Source of the DNA: Stagonosporopsis chrysanthemi | Taxonomy: Eukaryota; Ascomycota; Dothideomycetes; Pleosporales; Didymellaceae | Assembly (NCBI GenBank): GCA_022560025.1 | Contig: JAFISE010000034.1 | Coordinates: forward strand, 1-64,000 | Length of the DNA: 64,000 nucleotides | Reading direction: 5' to 3' | Shown: positions 11,046-20,710 of the stretch, piece by piece | Position numbering within the stretch: the stretch's first letter is position 1 | Layout: every line of letters begins with the position of its first letter | The notes under the pieces: generated by a model | Database searches by the model: none | The model's input: only the letters and a program-made list of their open reading frames with translations | What the model was told of the DNA's origin: nothing | Made by a program: the position numbers and the translations under genes

Positions 11046-13739
11046 ATGGCGGACAACGACGCGAGGGAGGAGCGCGACTTTGACCGGCGCGGCACAGACA
11101 GCTATAGAGGCGGAGGAAACAAGCGCCGTCGTGATGGTAAGCTCGCTACGCCACTCTGTCTTGCCACAATGGCTGACCACGTACAGACGATGATGGCAAT
11201 GCCTACCGAGATGACCGCCGTGGCCCTCAGAGACGCCGTCGAGATGATCCTCCGCGCCGCCGCTACGAAGAACCGCCCTTCCCCAAGCTGCGACGCCTAA
11301 TATTGAACATCGCCAGTTCCACGAAACTTCCGCAAGACGAAGCCGTAGATATCGCGACATACTTTGGAGAGCACTACGACGACGAGCGCCTTCGCTCCGA
11401 CTTCTTCGATCTTTTCGTTCAGCTGTAAGTGACCTATCTATTTTTTATGCCGACTTGCATTAACTGGTTTCAGCATCGTCGAGCAGCCCTTCAAGATCCC
11501 TTTCGTCGCCGCGGTTGCCTTCTACGGAAATGATGTGAAGCCAGAGATCACCCTGGAAGCCATGAGGCGTGTTGGGGAGCGCGCACAGCAGGCGCTGGAT
11601 GCTGGCGAGTGGAAAGACTTCAAGCTGCTGCTGAGGTTCTTTGCATGCTTGCAGTCGCTTTACCAAGACGATGGCATCTTCAGCTTCTTGGGGCAGCTGT
11701 TCGACAAGATCGTCGATCTCCAGAGCGAAGATGAGAACGATGTTGTGGGCATCGAGCTCGTCAAGATTATCCTTCTCACCATTCCCTACGCTGTCGTTGC
11801 TGGAGGAGAGCGCTTTCACGAGCAGGCTCAGCAGCTGCTGAAGAACACGGGGATCGTGGCCGGAAACGCACTTCCCATCGAAAGTGTGATTCACTCATAC
11901 GTTGGTGATGACGACGTTAAGCCAATGGCCTACCACAGCGTCATTGGCCTGCTACAAGCTCAGCTCACAACGCAGGCAGAGTTGGGATTCCCATTGGCCT
12001 GCATACCACACTTTGACCCGGAGGCGGTGCGCAAGACCGTCAAAGAGGAGGATGCTGAGTCACTACCCGCTGCGCCCGTTACCCACGCATTTCCAACCTT
12101 CACCATCCCCTCGTTGATCAACCCCGGTCCCAGGCCTATCTTCCCCGAAGCTTACTTCTCTCTGTTCGCGGACCAAGAGGCTAACACCGTTCCAAAGACG
12201 ACCGACATCGCTTCCTCGCTCATCCGCGACGCCATCGTCGATACTGTCAATCAGCTTGACTTCAATCGTGAGATGGTTGCCAAGTTCCTGGTCGATGTCG
12301 ATTGCTACTGGACGATCGATGTCTTTGCGAAGCGAGGGACACCTCTTGACAAGTTCAAGGAGCTGACAGGGGACAAGACTCAGTACAAGTCAGAGGATAT
12401 GATCATCGACGCCATCTTTTCGCAACTGTTTAAGCTACCGTCTGCGGAACACAAGCTGGTGTACTATCACTCAGTGATCACACAGTGCTGCAAGGTCGCA
12501 CCTCAAGCCATAGCACCGTCGCTTGGACGTGCCATCCGTACCATCTACAAGAGCCTCCCAGTTCTGGATCTGGAGCTGGGCTATAGATTCTTGGATTGGT
12601 TCTCGCACCATCTCAGCAACTTCGAGTTCAGATGGAGGTGGACAGAGTGGTGAGTAGTAGCATGCGCGTGGTAGACGCTCAACTAACGATACTGTAGGCT
12701 TGAAGATCTCGAACTGACAAATCTGCACCCAAAGAAGGCTTTCATCCTTGCTGCGCTTGACAAGGAGATCCGCTTATCGTTCGCTAAGCGTGTCAGGTCG
12801 ACACTCCCAGAGCCGATGCATTCGCTGATTCCGGAGCGACTTGACGAGGACAACAGCCCAGACTTTAAGTACGACAACGAGCAGACTCCATACGCCGCAG
12901 AAGGCCAGGCGTTGCTACATCAATTGAGGAAAAAGGCCCCGCCCGAGGAAGTCCAAGCGACTATTGACAAGATCCATGAGCAGGCTATTGAACATGGCAT
13001 CACAGAAGTGCTTGTTCCTTCGACCGATGCTTTCGTCACGGCGATCTGCCGATTGGGAGCAAAGTCCTTGTCTCACGTCCTGTCCTGCATTGAGCGAGGT
13101 AAGGATCGCTTGCTTGAGATTTCACAGAACGAGGTGGCGCGACGCCAGATCGTTGCAAGTGTAGTCGAATACTGGAAGGATCAGCCAGGTGTCGCTGTCA
13201 GGATCATCGACATCCTTCTCAATTACACCATCCTTGCGCCCATGACGGTCGTCCAGTGGGTCTTCGGCAGCCACCTCGGCGCCGGTGAAGCGCTCACTGA
13301 GAGCTGGGTTTTGGAGATGGTCTCCAACACAGTCGCCAAGGTCACAAACCGCAACCGCCAGATCGCATCAGCACGTATCCAAAAGGGCCTGCCCGCTGAC
13401 CAGATCGAGATGGTGGACGCTACGTTGGCCAAAGATCGCGACAATGCTCGTGAACTCTTCAAATACATCGAAGACGCCACGCGCGGAGTGTCAGAAGGCT
13501 CTGCCGATACCCTGATGGAGAAGAAGGCCAGCGGTGCCCTGTCCGAAGACGAGGCCCAGATCATCCAGTCATGGGGCAGACGCTGGCACCAGACCTTCCT
13601 GCGCAAGGCCCAGGTCGAGGAGTCTGTTGTGGGTGAGCAGGCGGTCGAGGCTAGGGTCAAGCTCCTTGCTGCTGAGCCAGACGACGCAGGTGCAAACGGG
13701 GAGGCCACAAACGGCGAGGCGCAGATGTCTCTTGCCTAG
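11046..13739 (+). CDS. cbc1: Nuclear cap-binding protein large subunit (CBP80)
   Basis: Large subunit of the nuclear cap-binding complex, which with CBC2/CBP20 binds the 7-methylguanosine cap and links transcription to splicing, export and decay. Exons 11046-11136, 11187-11424, 11474-12649 and 12698-13739 give 848 residues. The first 60 residues are Arg/Asp-rich and disordered (RRRRDDPPRRR); the MIF4G-type helical domain starts near PFPKLRRLILNIAS, followed by the characteristic SDFFDLFVQLIVEQPFK. The middle and C-terminal MIF4G-like domains follow (for instance ELGYRFLDWFSHHLSNFEFRW). The N-terminal domain and length match the family. I chose the ATG at 11046 because MADND fits known homologues; an in-frame start exists at 10578. 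Introns are 48-50 nt. Expected to be constitutive and nuclear. Confidence 0.93.
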
Positions 13740-14505
13740 ATGTCGGCTCGTCTGCAGCTAAAAGTTGATGGATCGGCGTCTTTTGTGTGGTTTTAGGGAG
13801 TCGGAAAAGATCTTTAGGCAGCTACAGCATGCAGCTTTGACTGGGTCTGCCTTATAGTACAACGCACTGCAAGCACATTTCCAACATATCAAAAGCTATC
13901 CCATTGCGCACTGAAGGTTGCTTGTTTACATGTCCACTGACTTGACACCATGCCATGCCTTTCTCAATAGCCGTTGCACGCAGGTACGCCCACCCGAAAG
14001 CGCGCACTCACCACACAGCACACATCCAGAGTTTCGGCGATTGTCTCCCGGGGTTGCGACTTCGCCGGTACCGAACGTCCGCCTGGTGCGCATCTTGTGC
14101 CTGTCGCTTGTGCTTGTGTGGGTCTCATATGTGCATGTCAAACAAACACTGCGTAGTCTTAGGGCCAATCGAGGTGCGTCACTCTTCAGGGTTGCTGCGC
14201 GCTCCTTGTTGAAATTTTATAGTCTCTAAGCAGACGGTGTCACGGTTCGGAATTCATTGAACCGTCGTAGGTCTCTTTGGACTCATAACAAATACACGCT
14301 AGTGTCCAACGATACGCATATAAAAACCATGCGACTACCCAGACAAACTGAGTCCCGGCCCTGGCATTTGCTGTCTCCATATGAAAAACCGCCTCCTCTC
14401 AACCTAGAACAACGACAACTGAGCTCCTGGGGTCTTTCAGCATAGGCGAGTCTTGAGATTCAACTCTCCCCCCTCCCCCCTCGATGCCAGTTCACGAAAG
14501 CGTGC
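13740..14505. other. Convergent 3' intergenic region
   Basis: Lies between the 3' ends of CBC1 (+) and the Cys-rich gene (-). Only untranslated sequence is apparent. Confidence 0.5.
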
Positions 14506-15747
14506 TCATAGCCAAACCATCAAGACTCCGCTGCATGCTGCTAGAACGACTAGAGTCATCTGCACAACAGCAGACCCTGCGGCGCTTGACCCACCACCAA
14601 CCGTAGCTGGCGCGCTTGAACTCGTCGTGGGCCTTGACGAAGTGCGCGTCGTCGATGACCGAGTGGGAGTAGTAGTAGTAGTCTCGTCGGTGCTGGGTGC
14701 ATCGAGAGAGATGTCCTGAGACGAGGGAGCCGCCGCGACAGAGCTTCCCAGTTCAGTTTCCAAGGGTGTGGTTGGGTTTGCAGTTTCCAAGGGTGTGGTT
14801 GGATTTTCAGTTTCCAAAGGTGTGGTTGGGCTCGCAGTTGGACTCGGCGCCGCATCGAGTAGACTGGCAAGCGTGGTCGCATCTGCAGGCGTGGAGAATG
14901 TTAGGGTTCTGCTCAACTCTGCGAATATGGCTGAGGCCTCTGAATCGTCGGTTGCGGTGGTCGTGTAGATGGTTGTATAGGTAATAGTCGTGTAGGTCAC
15001 GGTGCTTCGAGCCTGCAAGATCGTCCAGTAGTAGCTGAAATACCTCCACCTAACTGTCCAGTAGTATGTGGTGAAGCTGTCGACGATGACTTGCGTGGTG
15101 CGTGGTGGCTGCGTGATCGTCGGCGCTGGCGGAGCTGGTGTAGTCGTACTTGCAAAGGACGTCGTGCCGCCCCTTACTACGGCTGTGCATTGCAAGTCGG
15201 TGCAGCATACACCCCTCCCCTCATACAGGACACACATGTTTCCGGCCTCGCAATAGTCGCCGCCTCTACAACATTGGGCGCCGACAGGGATGCATTTGTT
15301 CTCGCAACAGGTCAGTCCAGCGTCACAGGGACCGTTCGGACAGCAACTCTTGCCGGACTCGAGACAGTAGCCGTACGAACAGCATCTGCTTGTGGTAGGA
15401 CAACACCTTCCGAAAGCTGTTGTAATGATCAGTATGGGGAACTGGTAGGGCAGAGTAGCCAAATTGGGCTTACCGGAGCAGTACCAATACCCAGCTTGAC
15501 ACTGCTGGCGTTCGAATAGTTCTGCGCTACGATCTTGCAATTGTGGAAGTGACGCGTTCTTCTCCAGTCCTTGGAACGCTTCCAGGAATACCGCTGGCTG
15601 TGAATCTGCGAAGGAGTATTCGTTGTTTGAGGCTGCATCGCCGCGCTCTATTCCCAACGCCTCAAAGTCTCCTCGCTTGTTCGAATCAGATCGCGCTGTT
15701 GCAAGGCTAAAGACCGCAGTGGCCGCGACAAGGTGTATGACCCGCAT
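14506..15747 (-). CDS. Cys-rich GPI-anchored cell-wall protein
   Basis: Secreted, surface-anchored protein of unknown role. Exons 15747-15474 and 15416-14506 give 394 residues. The N-terminus MRVIHLVAATAVFSLATA is a signal peptide. A cysteine-dense block follows (CCPTTSRCCSYGYC, CCPNGPCDAGLTCCENKC), with CC pairs spaced as in granulin or EGF-like knots. Then comes a Thr/Ser/Pro-rich stalk holding three copies of a 9-residue unit (TTPLETENP type), a Thr/Ser run, and a C-terminal Gly/Ser site plus hydrophobic tail (VVQMTLVVLAACSGVLMVWL) typical of GPI attachment. The 57-nt intron is stop-free and 3n, so a retained form would add 19 residues between two cysteines. Possible roles are wall structure, adhesion or host interaction; none is shown by sequence. 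Confidence 0.8.
   Translation of the reverse strand: MRVIHLVAATAVFSLATARSDSNKRGDFEALGIERGDAASNNEYSFADSQPAVFLEAFQGLEKNASLPQLQDRSAELFERQQCQAGYWYCSGKPNLATLPYQFPILIITTAFGRCCPTTSRCCSYGYCLESGKSCCPNGPCDAGLTCCENKCIPVGAQCCRGGDYCEAGNMCVLYEGRGVCCTDLQCTAVVRGGTTSFASTTTPAPPAPTITQPPRTTQVIVDSFTTYYWTVRWRYFSYYWTILQARSTVTYTTITYTTIYTTTATDDSEASAIFAELSRTLTFSTPADATTLASLLDAAPSPTASPTTPLETENPTTPLETANPTTPLETELGSSVAAAPSSQDISLDAPSTDETTTTTPTRSSTTRTSSRPTTSSSAPATVGGGSSAAGSAVVQMTLVVLAACSGVLMVWL
14754..14834 (-). repeat. Three 27-bp coding repeats in the Cys-rich gene
   Basis: Three head-to-tail copies of a 27-bp unit, differing at a few positions only in the last bases and one internal site. They encode the TTPLETxNP stalk repeats, so length variation here would keep the frame. 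Confidence 0.9.
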
Positions 15748-17085
15748 TACTCCTGAATTTCAGAGACTGAGCAGCAGCAAAAAAAGATAGACGAGCGCAC
15801 GAACATCGATCAGGCTGTTCATATATACCATGTTGTCGACCTCGCCGACTAGCGGTTTGCTCCATGTTTTGGCCCCAGATATCTGCCTCTGCTCGCTTCA
15901 TCTAAACTTCGCCAACCGGTCACCTCAATGGAGCCTAGTTCGCAGCCTTGTGAGTCGGTATTTCGCATTGGTAACTAAAAGGCGATACATCGGAGTAGAT
16001 CCATGTGGCGATCAACTACACAAAGACGGGGTTTAGCGACGCTGCTACAAGGAGGGAGTAAGAGTGGATGAGAACACGAGAGTCGGTGTCGATCCCAGAA
16101 GGACCAATATAATCTTTTCCATGTAGGTACTGACCATTCAGCAACCTCCAGAAATCTATGTGGGCTAACTCTTATTCACATCTGTTCATGCAATCCCTGC
16201 ACTTAGAATAGTCTCTCATATAACCCTGGAACGGTTTGTGTGAATAGACTGGGCACAAGGCAGCGGTATCCGTTGACGGTGTTCAGCTGCCAAGACAAAT
16301 CGATGTGTTGGACGAATCAAAAGCGACGGGTAGATGAAATGGCTGAAGGGCGAAGCGAGAACGATGGGGGCCTAGTTCAGGTACAGTACGGGACGGAAGT
16401 CATGTGCGTGAGGGCGCGCTAGCTCTTTGGAAGGATAGATTGGCAAGTGAGAGGTCCGACTTGCATTCAACAAATGTACCGACTGGAGCAACTCACTACT
16501 GTGTGGTTGCCAGTATCAGAGCGTCGAAGGATTTTGTATGAAGACCGAGCCGTCTATGAACGGAGATTGGTGCAGGAAATCGATGTCTGGGGATCAACAT
16601 TTGCAGGACTGATCAGAGAAGTATCTTCTGCCTATGAAATCATCTGCAGCCGTTCCTTGTCGTTCGCTAAAGTGTGCTTCTTCCTCACTGAATCTCGTGC
16701 CAGCGCACTTTCTTTGGTCGTATTCCGTTTTCGAGCCTCTTGTTGTCCTAAACCGTCAGGTGCAATTGAATGGGTTCAACGGAAGCGGCTAGAGTCCATC
16801 TCTTTAACCACATCATAGTCTTTATAGCTACAAAGATTGTGGAGATCAGAAGTGTCTTAAGTCACTTCATGGGGATACGAATTCGAGCTGATGGCCACGT
16901 GTGGATTGTGATAATAGCGTACTTCGATCTTGGTCAAAATCTTCCCGTTCTGTAAGGCGGACTTGTTCACTTAAATTCATGGCAAACGTGTAGTCCTAAG
17001 TAGTACGTGGTCTCCATCTGACTCGTGGCTGCCCTTGGATCCTGTCTGAGTTTGACGTTGCTCAAATGAGAATGCAAGGCTAGCG
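15748..17085. other. Intergenic region with a decayed coding patch
   Basis: Upstream region of the Cys-rich gene and 3' side of the histidine kinase gene. A minus-strand coding-like frame broken by two TAG codons is described separately (16467-16747). I see nothing else. Confidence 0.5.
16467..16747 (-). pseudogene. Coding-like frame interrupted by two TAG stops
   Basis: On the minus strand, after a plausible acceptor (CTGAC branch, then GGTTTAG at about 16748), a frame reads QQEARKRNTTKESALARDS and so on for about 38 codons to TAG. It then continues in the same frame with protein-like sequence (AEDTSLISPANVDPQTS), a second TAG, and a final segment ending at a TGA at 16467. Both stops would become CAG (Gln) by one transition, the change made by repeat-induced point mutation. 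The Lys/Arg-rich start recalls a bZIP basic region but lacks its conserved Asn and Arg spacing. No family is assigned. Confidence 0.3.
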
Positions 17086-19155
17086 TCATCTCTGTGGTGG
17101 GTCGTGCAAATATTTGAGGAGGGTCTTGACCAAGAGCTTTCGATCCACAGGTTTTGAGATATATCCGTCCATGCCTTTGGCGATGTACGCGTCAGCTTGA
17201 CCCTTCAGTGCATTCGCCGTCATCGCAATGATAGGCATGCTGAAGCCTTCCTTCCTTAACTCCTGTGTGGCTGAGACGCCATCCTGCACTGGCATGTTGA
17301 TATCCATGAGAACGAGGTCATAAGGCACTAATGCGTGCTTGGCGTCGGCTGACTGAAATGTCTTTGCGACGGCTTCTTTGCCATCGACAGCGACATCAAT
17401 GTCGGGAAAGCCAAGGCCAGCCAGCATCCGAAGCATAACCTTTTGATTGATGAAGTTGTCTTCCGCAAGCAGTAAGCGCTTCGTGACAGCGACGCGTTTC
17501 AAGTCCTCCAGAGGATCGATCACTACAGGAGAAGATAGCTGTAGGGCGTCCAGCTCGACTATGGGCGTCTGCACAGTTTGAAGTTGTTGACACCTCTTGA
17601 GCCTGATGGTAAACCAGAAAACACTGCCAGGACATTCGTGATTCGGGTGAAAGCCAATCTCACCACCCATTAGCTCGGACAAAGTTTTGCAAATACTCAG
17701 ACCCAGGCCTGTTCCTTTGTACCTCTTTGTGGCAGAGTTATCGAACTGGGTAAACGGGGTGAAAAGTGCATCTTTAGATGCTTCCGGTATTCCGATTCCA
17801 GAATCGATTACTTCAGTCCGGATAATCAAGCTGTCCTGGTCTTCACCTTGGAGCTTGGCGTGGACGTGTACGAACCCCTCCTCGGTGAATTTTGCCGCGT
17901 TTGAGACCAGATTCTGAACTATCTGACGGTATCGAAGACTATCTCCTTCCCCAGCTTTAGGTATGCGAGGGTCTACATGGCTTTCGAATTCGACCCGCGG
18001 GTTGACCAACTTTTGTTGTGTTCTATGTACTGAATGTACGACGTCTGCAATGTTGATGATATCGTGACTGATCGAGAAACTCCCACTCGCCAATTTGCTG
18101 TGGTCAAGTATATCATCGATGATCTGTAGGAGCACCTCTCCAGACTCTCTGATGATATGTGCGAGGTCCAGTTGATCAGGGTTAAGCTTTGTATCAAGAA
18201 GTAGTGTCAAAGCTGAGAGCAGGGAATGCATAGGGTTGCGCACTTCGTGAGACATGTTTGCAAGGAACTCCGACTTCAGCTTTGATGCCTCCTCGTAAGC
18301 GTTGATGAGCTGTCGTTCTGCTTCTTTTTGATCTGTCATGTCTCGAGTGACTTTAGAGTATCCAAGTAGGGCACCATCCTTAAGAACAGGAGTTATGACG
18401 ACGTTGGCCCAGAACTTGGAGCCATCTTTACGAAAACGCCATCCTTCGTCCTCGCAGCGACCGTCACGAAGCGCATCTCGGAGCTCCCTTCCTGGTTTGT
18501 CTGATGCAAGATCTTCTTCACTGTAGAACCTTGAAAAGTGCTGGCCGAGAATTTCTGCTCGTGAATATCCTTTAAAAGCTTGGGCTCCAGCATTCCATGT
18601 GGCAACATTCCCATTAGGGTCGAGCATGAATATGGCATAGTCTTTGACTGTCTCTACAAGAATGCGGAAAGTCTCTGCGGCGTGCAAACGTTCCTCATGC
18701 TCAAGCCTCTTTTCATGCTCTTCGGTGATATCGTGAAATTCCAACTGCGTGCAGTGAAGATTGTCATTGTGATGTATTGGTACTGCGCGAGTCCTCCAGA
18801 CTTGTTGCGAGACAGTTTTGTGGTCAAGCTGAGTTGGTGATCCAGTCTCTTTGGCAGTTTGGGCTGCCTCGCGGGCCGAGGCAAGTGCTGGGAAATCTCG
18901 AGTTCGCTCTGCCCTCTCAAAAACGTCATCTGCGTGCCATCCCACAAGATCTTTGCGCGTACGTCCTGGCGATGTCATAACGAGGCTATCCGACACTTGA
19001 ACAATCTTGCGGTTTGCATCGAGAATGAGTGTCGGTATAGGAGTTAGGCGAAAGACGTCGTATCCAACAATATTAGCATTGCGCACACTCTCGGACTGTT
19101 TTGTTCGCGGCGGGAGATCGACTGAAAAGTCTGGCTTAATTGCGATACCCGCCAT
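17086..19155 (-). CDS. PAS-domain hybrid histidine kinase
   Basis: Sensor kinase that should autophosphorylate and pass phosphate to its own receiver, then via an HPt protein to response regulators such as Skn7/Ssk1. With the ATG at 19155 it has 689 residues. Two PAS-like segments lie at about 31-145 and 162-275; the second (DYAIFMLDPNGNVATWN, GYSRAEILGQHFSRFY) resembles PAS domains common in bacterial sensors. The dimerisation H-box MSHEVRNP carries H303; N-box NLVSNAAKF about 415-423, G1 DSGIGIP about 451, G2 GTGLGLSI about 481. The receiver starts near 561 with acceptor D618 (LMDINMP), TA at 646 and K668. No membrane segment is seen, so it is probably cytosolic. An in-frame ATG also exists at 19305, but the intervening bases contain a CTAAC branch and a pyrimidine tract ending in CAAG right before 19155, suggesting a leader intron. 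Confidence 0.92.
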   Translation of the reverse strand: MAGIAIKPDFSVDLPPRTKQSESVRNANIVGYDVFRLTPIPTLILDANRKIVQVSDSLVMTSPGRTRKDLVGWHADDVFERAERTRDFPALASAREAAQTAKETGSPTQLDHKTVSQQVWRTRAVPIHHNDNLHCTQLEFHDITEEHEKRLEHEERLHAAETFRILVETVKDYAIFMLDPNGNVATWNAGAQAFKGYSRAEILGQHFSRFYSEEDLASDKPGRELRDALRDGRCEDEGWRFRKDGSKFWANVVITPVLKDGALLGYSKVTRDMTDQKEAERQLINAYEEASKLKSEFLANMSHEVRNPMHSLLSALTLLLDTKLNPDQLDLAHIIRESGEVLLQIIDDILDHSKLASGSFSISHDIINIADVVHSVHRTQQKLVNPRVEFESHVDPRIPKAGEGDSLRYRQIVQNLVSNAAKFTEEGFVHVHAKLQGEDQDSLIIRTEVIDSGIGIPEASKDALFTPFTQFDNSATKRYKGTGLGLSICKTLSELMGGEIGFHPNHECPGSVFWFTIRLKRCQQLQTVQTPIVELDALQLSSPVVIDPLEDLKRVAVTKRLLLAEDNFINQKVMLRMLAGLGFPDIDVAVDGKEAVAKTFQSADAKHALVPYDLVLMDINMPVQDGVSATQELRKEGFSMPIIAMTANALKGQADAYIAKGMDGYISKPVDRKLLVKTLLKYLHDPPQR

Positions 19156-20710
19156 CTTGACAAAGCAAGCAGTTAGGAGTGATCGTACGAGGTTTGCATA
19201 AAGACCTCCGGGGCCTGACCACCTTTTGTCCCGCAACCCTATCTCGGACGCCCCCTTCGATCGTGAAATGGTCTGTGGAGCGTATGGTGGCACCAAAGAG
19301 GTCATTGGGCCTGTGCTCACGTCGCCACTGGCCAGCAATGTCGTCTACTGTTTCCCATTTACTCCCCGCACAGCCAGGAATTGCTGACATGACATGGCAA
19401 TCATCTACCACGATAAGAGAAGCGCCTTAAGGCTCCGCGGTCTCCGGTATCGACTTTGCAATATTCTGCTTCGCATTCTCGAAACACGCCACTTACGCGA
19501 TAATCGTGTCATTTGCATTCGCGTATCCGGCTGCAGTTGCTAACACTCGCAAGCCGTTATGGAGACTGCGACGAACATTTCTCGTTCCACATTCCCTATC
19601 TGAAACTACGGCAGACATCTAGAACGAGCAAAGTTTCCAGTGGAGTCAGAGTGTGTTGCACGCACTTGCAATAACCTGTATTCTGCGAACTACCAAGCCA
19701 ATCAGCTAATTGAGAACGAAGAATGTCGAGCTGCCCACATCCCACATTAACGCAACTCGACACGACTTCATTAACGGTTTGGAAATCCTCCAGCAAGGCC
19801 ATTGCATTTGTACTAGCGTAAGTCAAATGCTCGAGTGAGAACTGCAACCGCTTACCAGTTCGATCGCCAACGAGAAGATTATCATCAGCAGCGAGCAATT
19901 TTCCAATAGACTGGACAACACCGGCTTGCCTGCCTCTCGCGAAGTCATCCCGCGGGGCCTTTTGAGTCGACTTTCTGCCTCCACAAGGTAACCTTCACGC
20001 GATTTCCCTGCACACACAGGATAGGACAGTTCAGTGACAGCAAGAAGAGTAAAGAAGCAGTCAGTTCGAATGCTGCAGGTCTGTCACTCTCACTTGTTGA
20101 GTGAAACCCTCTCGTCTCGCCACCTATGAATGCACAAGGTGATTAACGCGTCAAATGGCCGTCACCTCCTCTCACCTCCTCTCACAATTATCCCCGGGCA
20201 CGTGACTGCAACGACGTAGCTATCGAAGATAGTTTAAAGGCTTTGTCATGAAGCGCGAGAGTCGACAAGAACTGTCAACGCTACGAAGCGGCCGAACTCT
20301 CCTCACCTCGCTAAGAACCTCTCGCCTTTCCCACAGCTATCACCGCAACTATAGACGCAGCAAAGCAAAATGGCCCAGCTTCAGTCCCCATTGTCATCAT
20401 CTGCGGGTACATCTGCGGCTTCGGATTCAAGAACCTCCCGCTTCCAAGGTACACTGAACGAGTCAACTGAGCCCATGGAGGATTCAAAAAAGCACCAGTC
20501 TTGTCCAAGGGCCACGACGGCGAGCAACAGCCTGTTGCTTACTCCGCCAGAAGCTCAGTCTGCTGTCACAGCTGGCCTACCAAGTCCTGTGTCAATGAGG
20601 CAACCAACGCACGAAATTGTCAGAGTCAGTGTTGAGAGATATGGACAAAGAATATCACTGACAAGTGTAAGATCAGCCAGGACAGTTCACAAACAGCTAC
20701 CGTCATTCAA
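19156..20710. other. Region between the histidine kinase and BTB genes
   Basis: Shared upstream region of two divergent genes. It holds the orphan minus-strand frame 19596-19974 (separate entry) and, on the + strand, an open frame from ATG 20370 (MAQLQSPLSSSAG, 143 codons) that may belong to an upstream exon or leader of the BTB gene. I could not find an in-phase splice joining it to the BTB frame. Confidence 0.4.
19596..19974 (-). CDS. Orphan coding-like frame, 5' exon not found
   Basis: After a possible acceptor (GGAGGCAG at about 19975) a minus-strand frame stays open for about 125 codons to a TAG at 19596 with protein-like composition: KSTQKAPRDDFARGRQAG, then VVQSIGKLLAADDNLLVGD, then EHLTYASTNAMALLEDFQ. 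The first in-frame ATG is well inside (MALLED), and I could not find an upstream exon with a start. A GTAAGC to CGCTAG pair inside the frame could be an intron, but removing it shifts into a poorer frame. It may be the end of an unrecognised gene or a relic. No domain recognised. Confidence 0.28.

Noticed and set aside
19156..19338. Longer N-terminus of the histidine kinase
   Set aside because: The frame's far end starts at TTG; the ATG at 19305 is possible, but the stretch looks like a leader intron ending right before the ATG at 19155.
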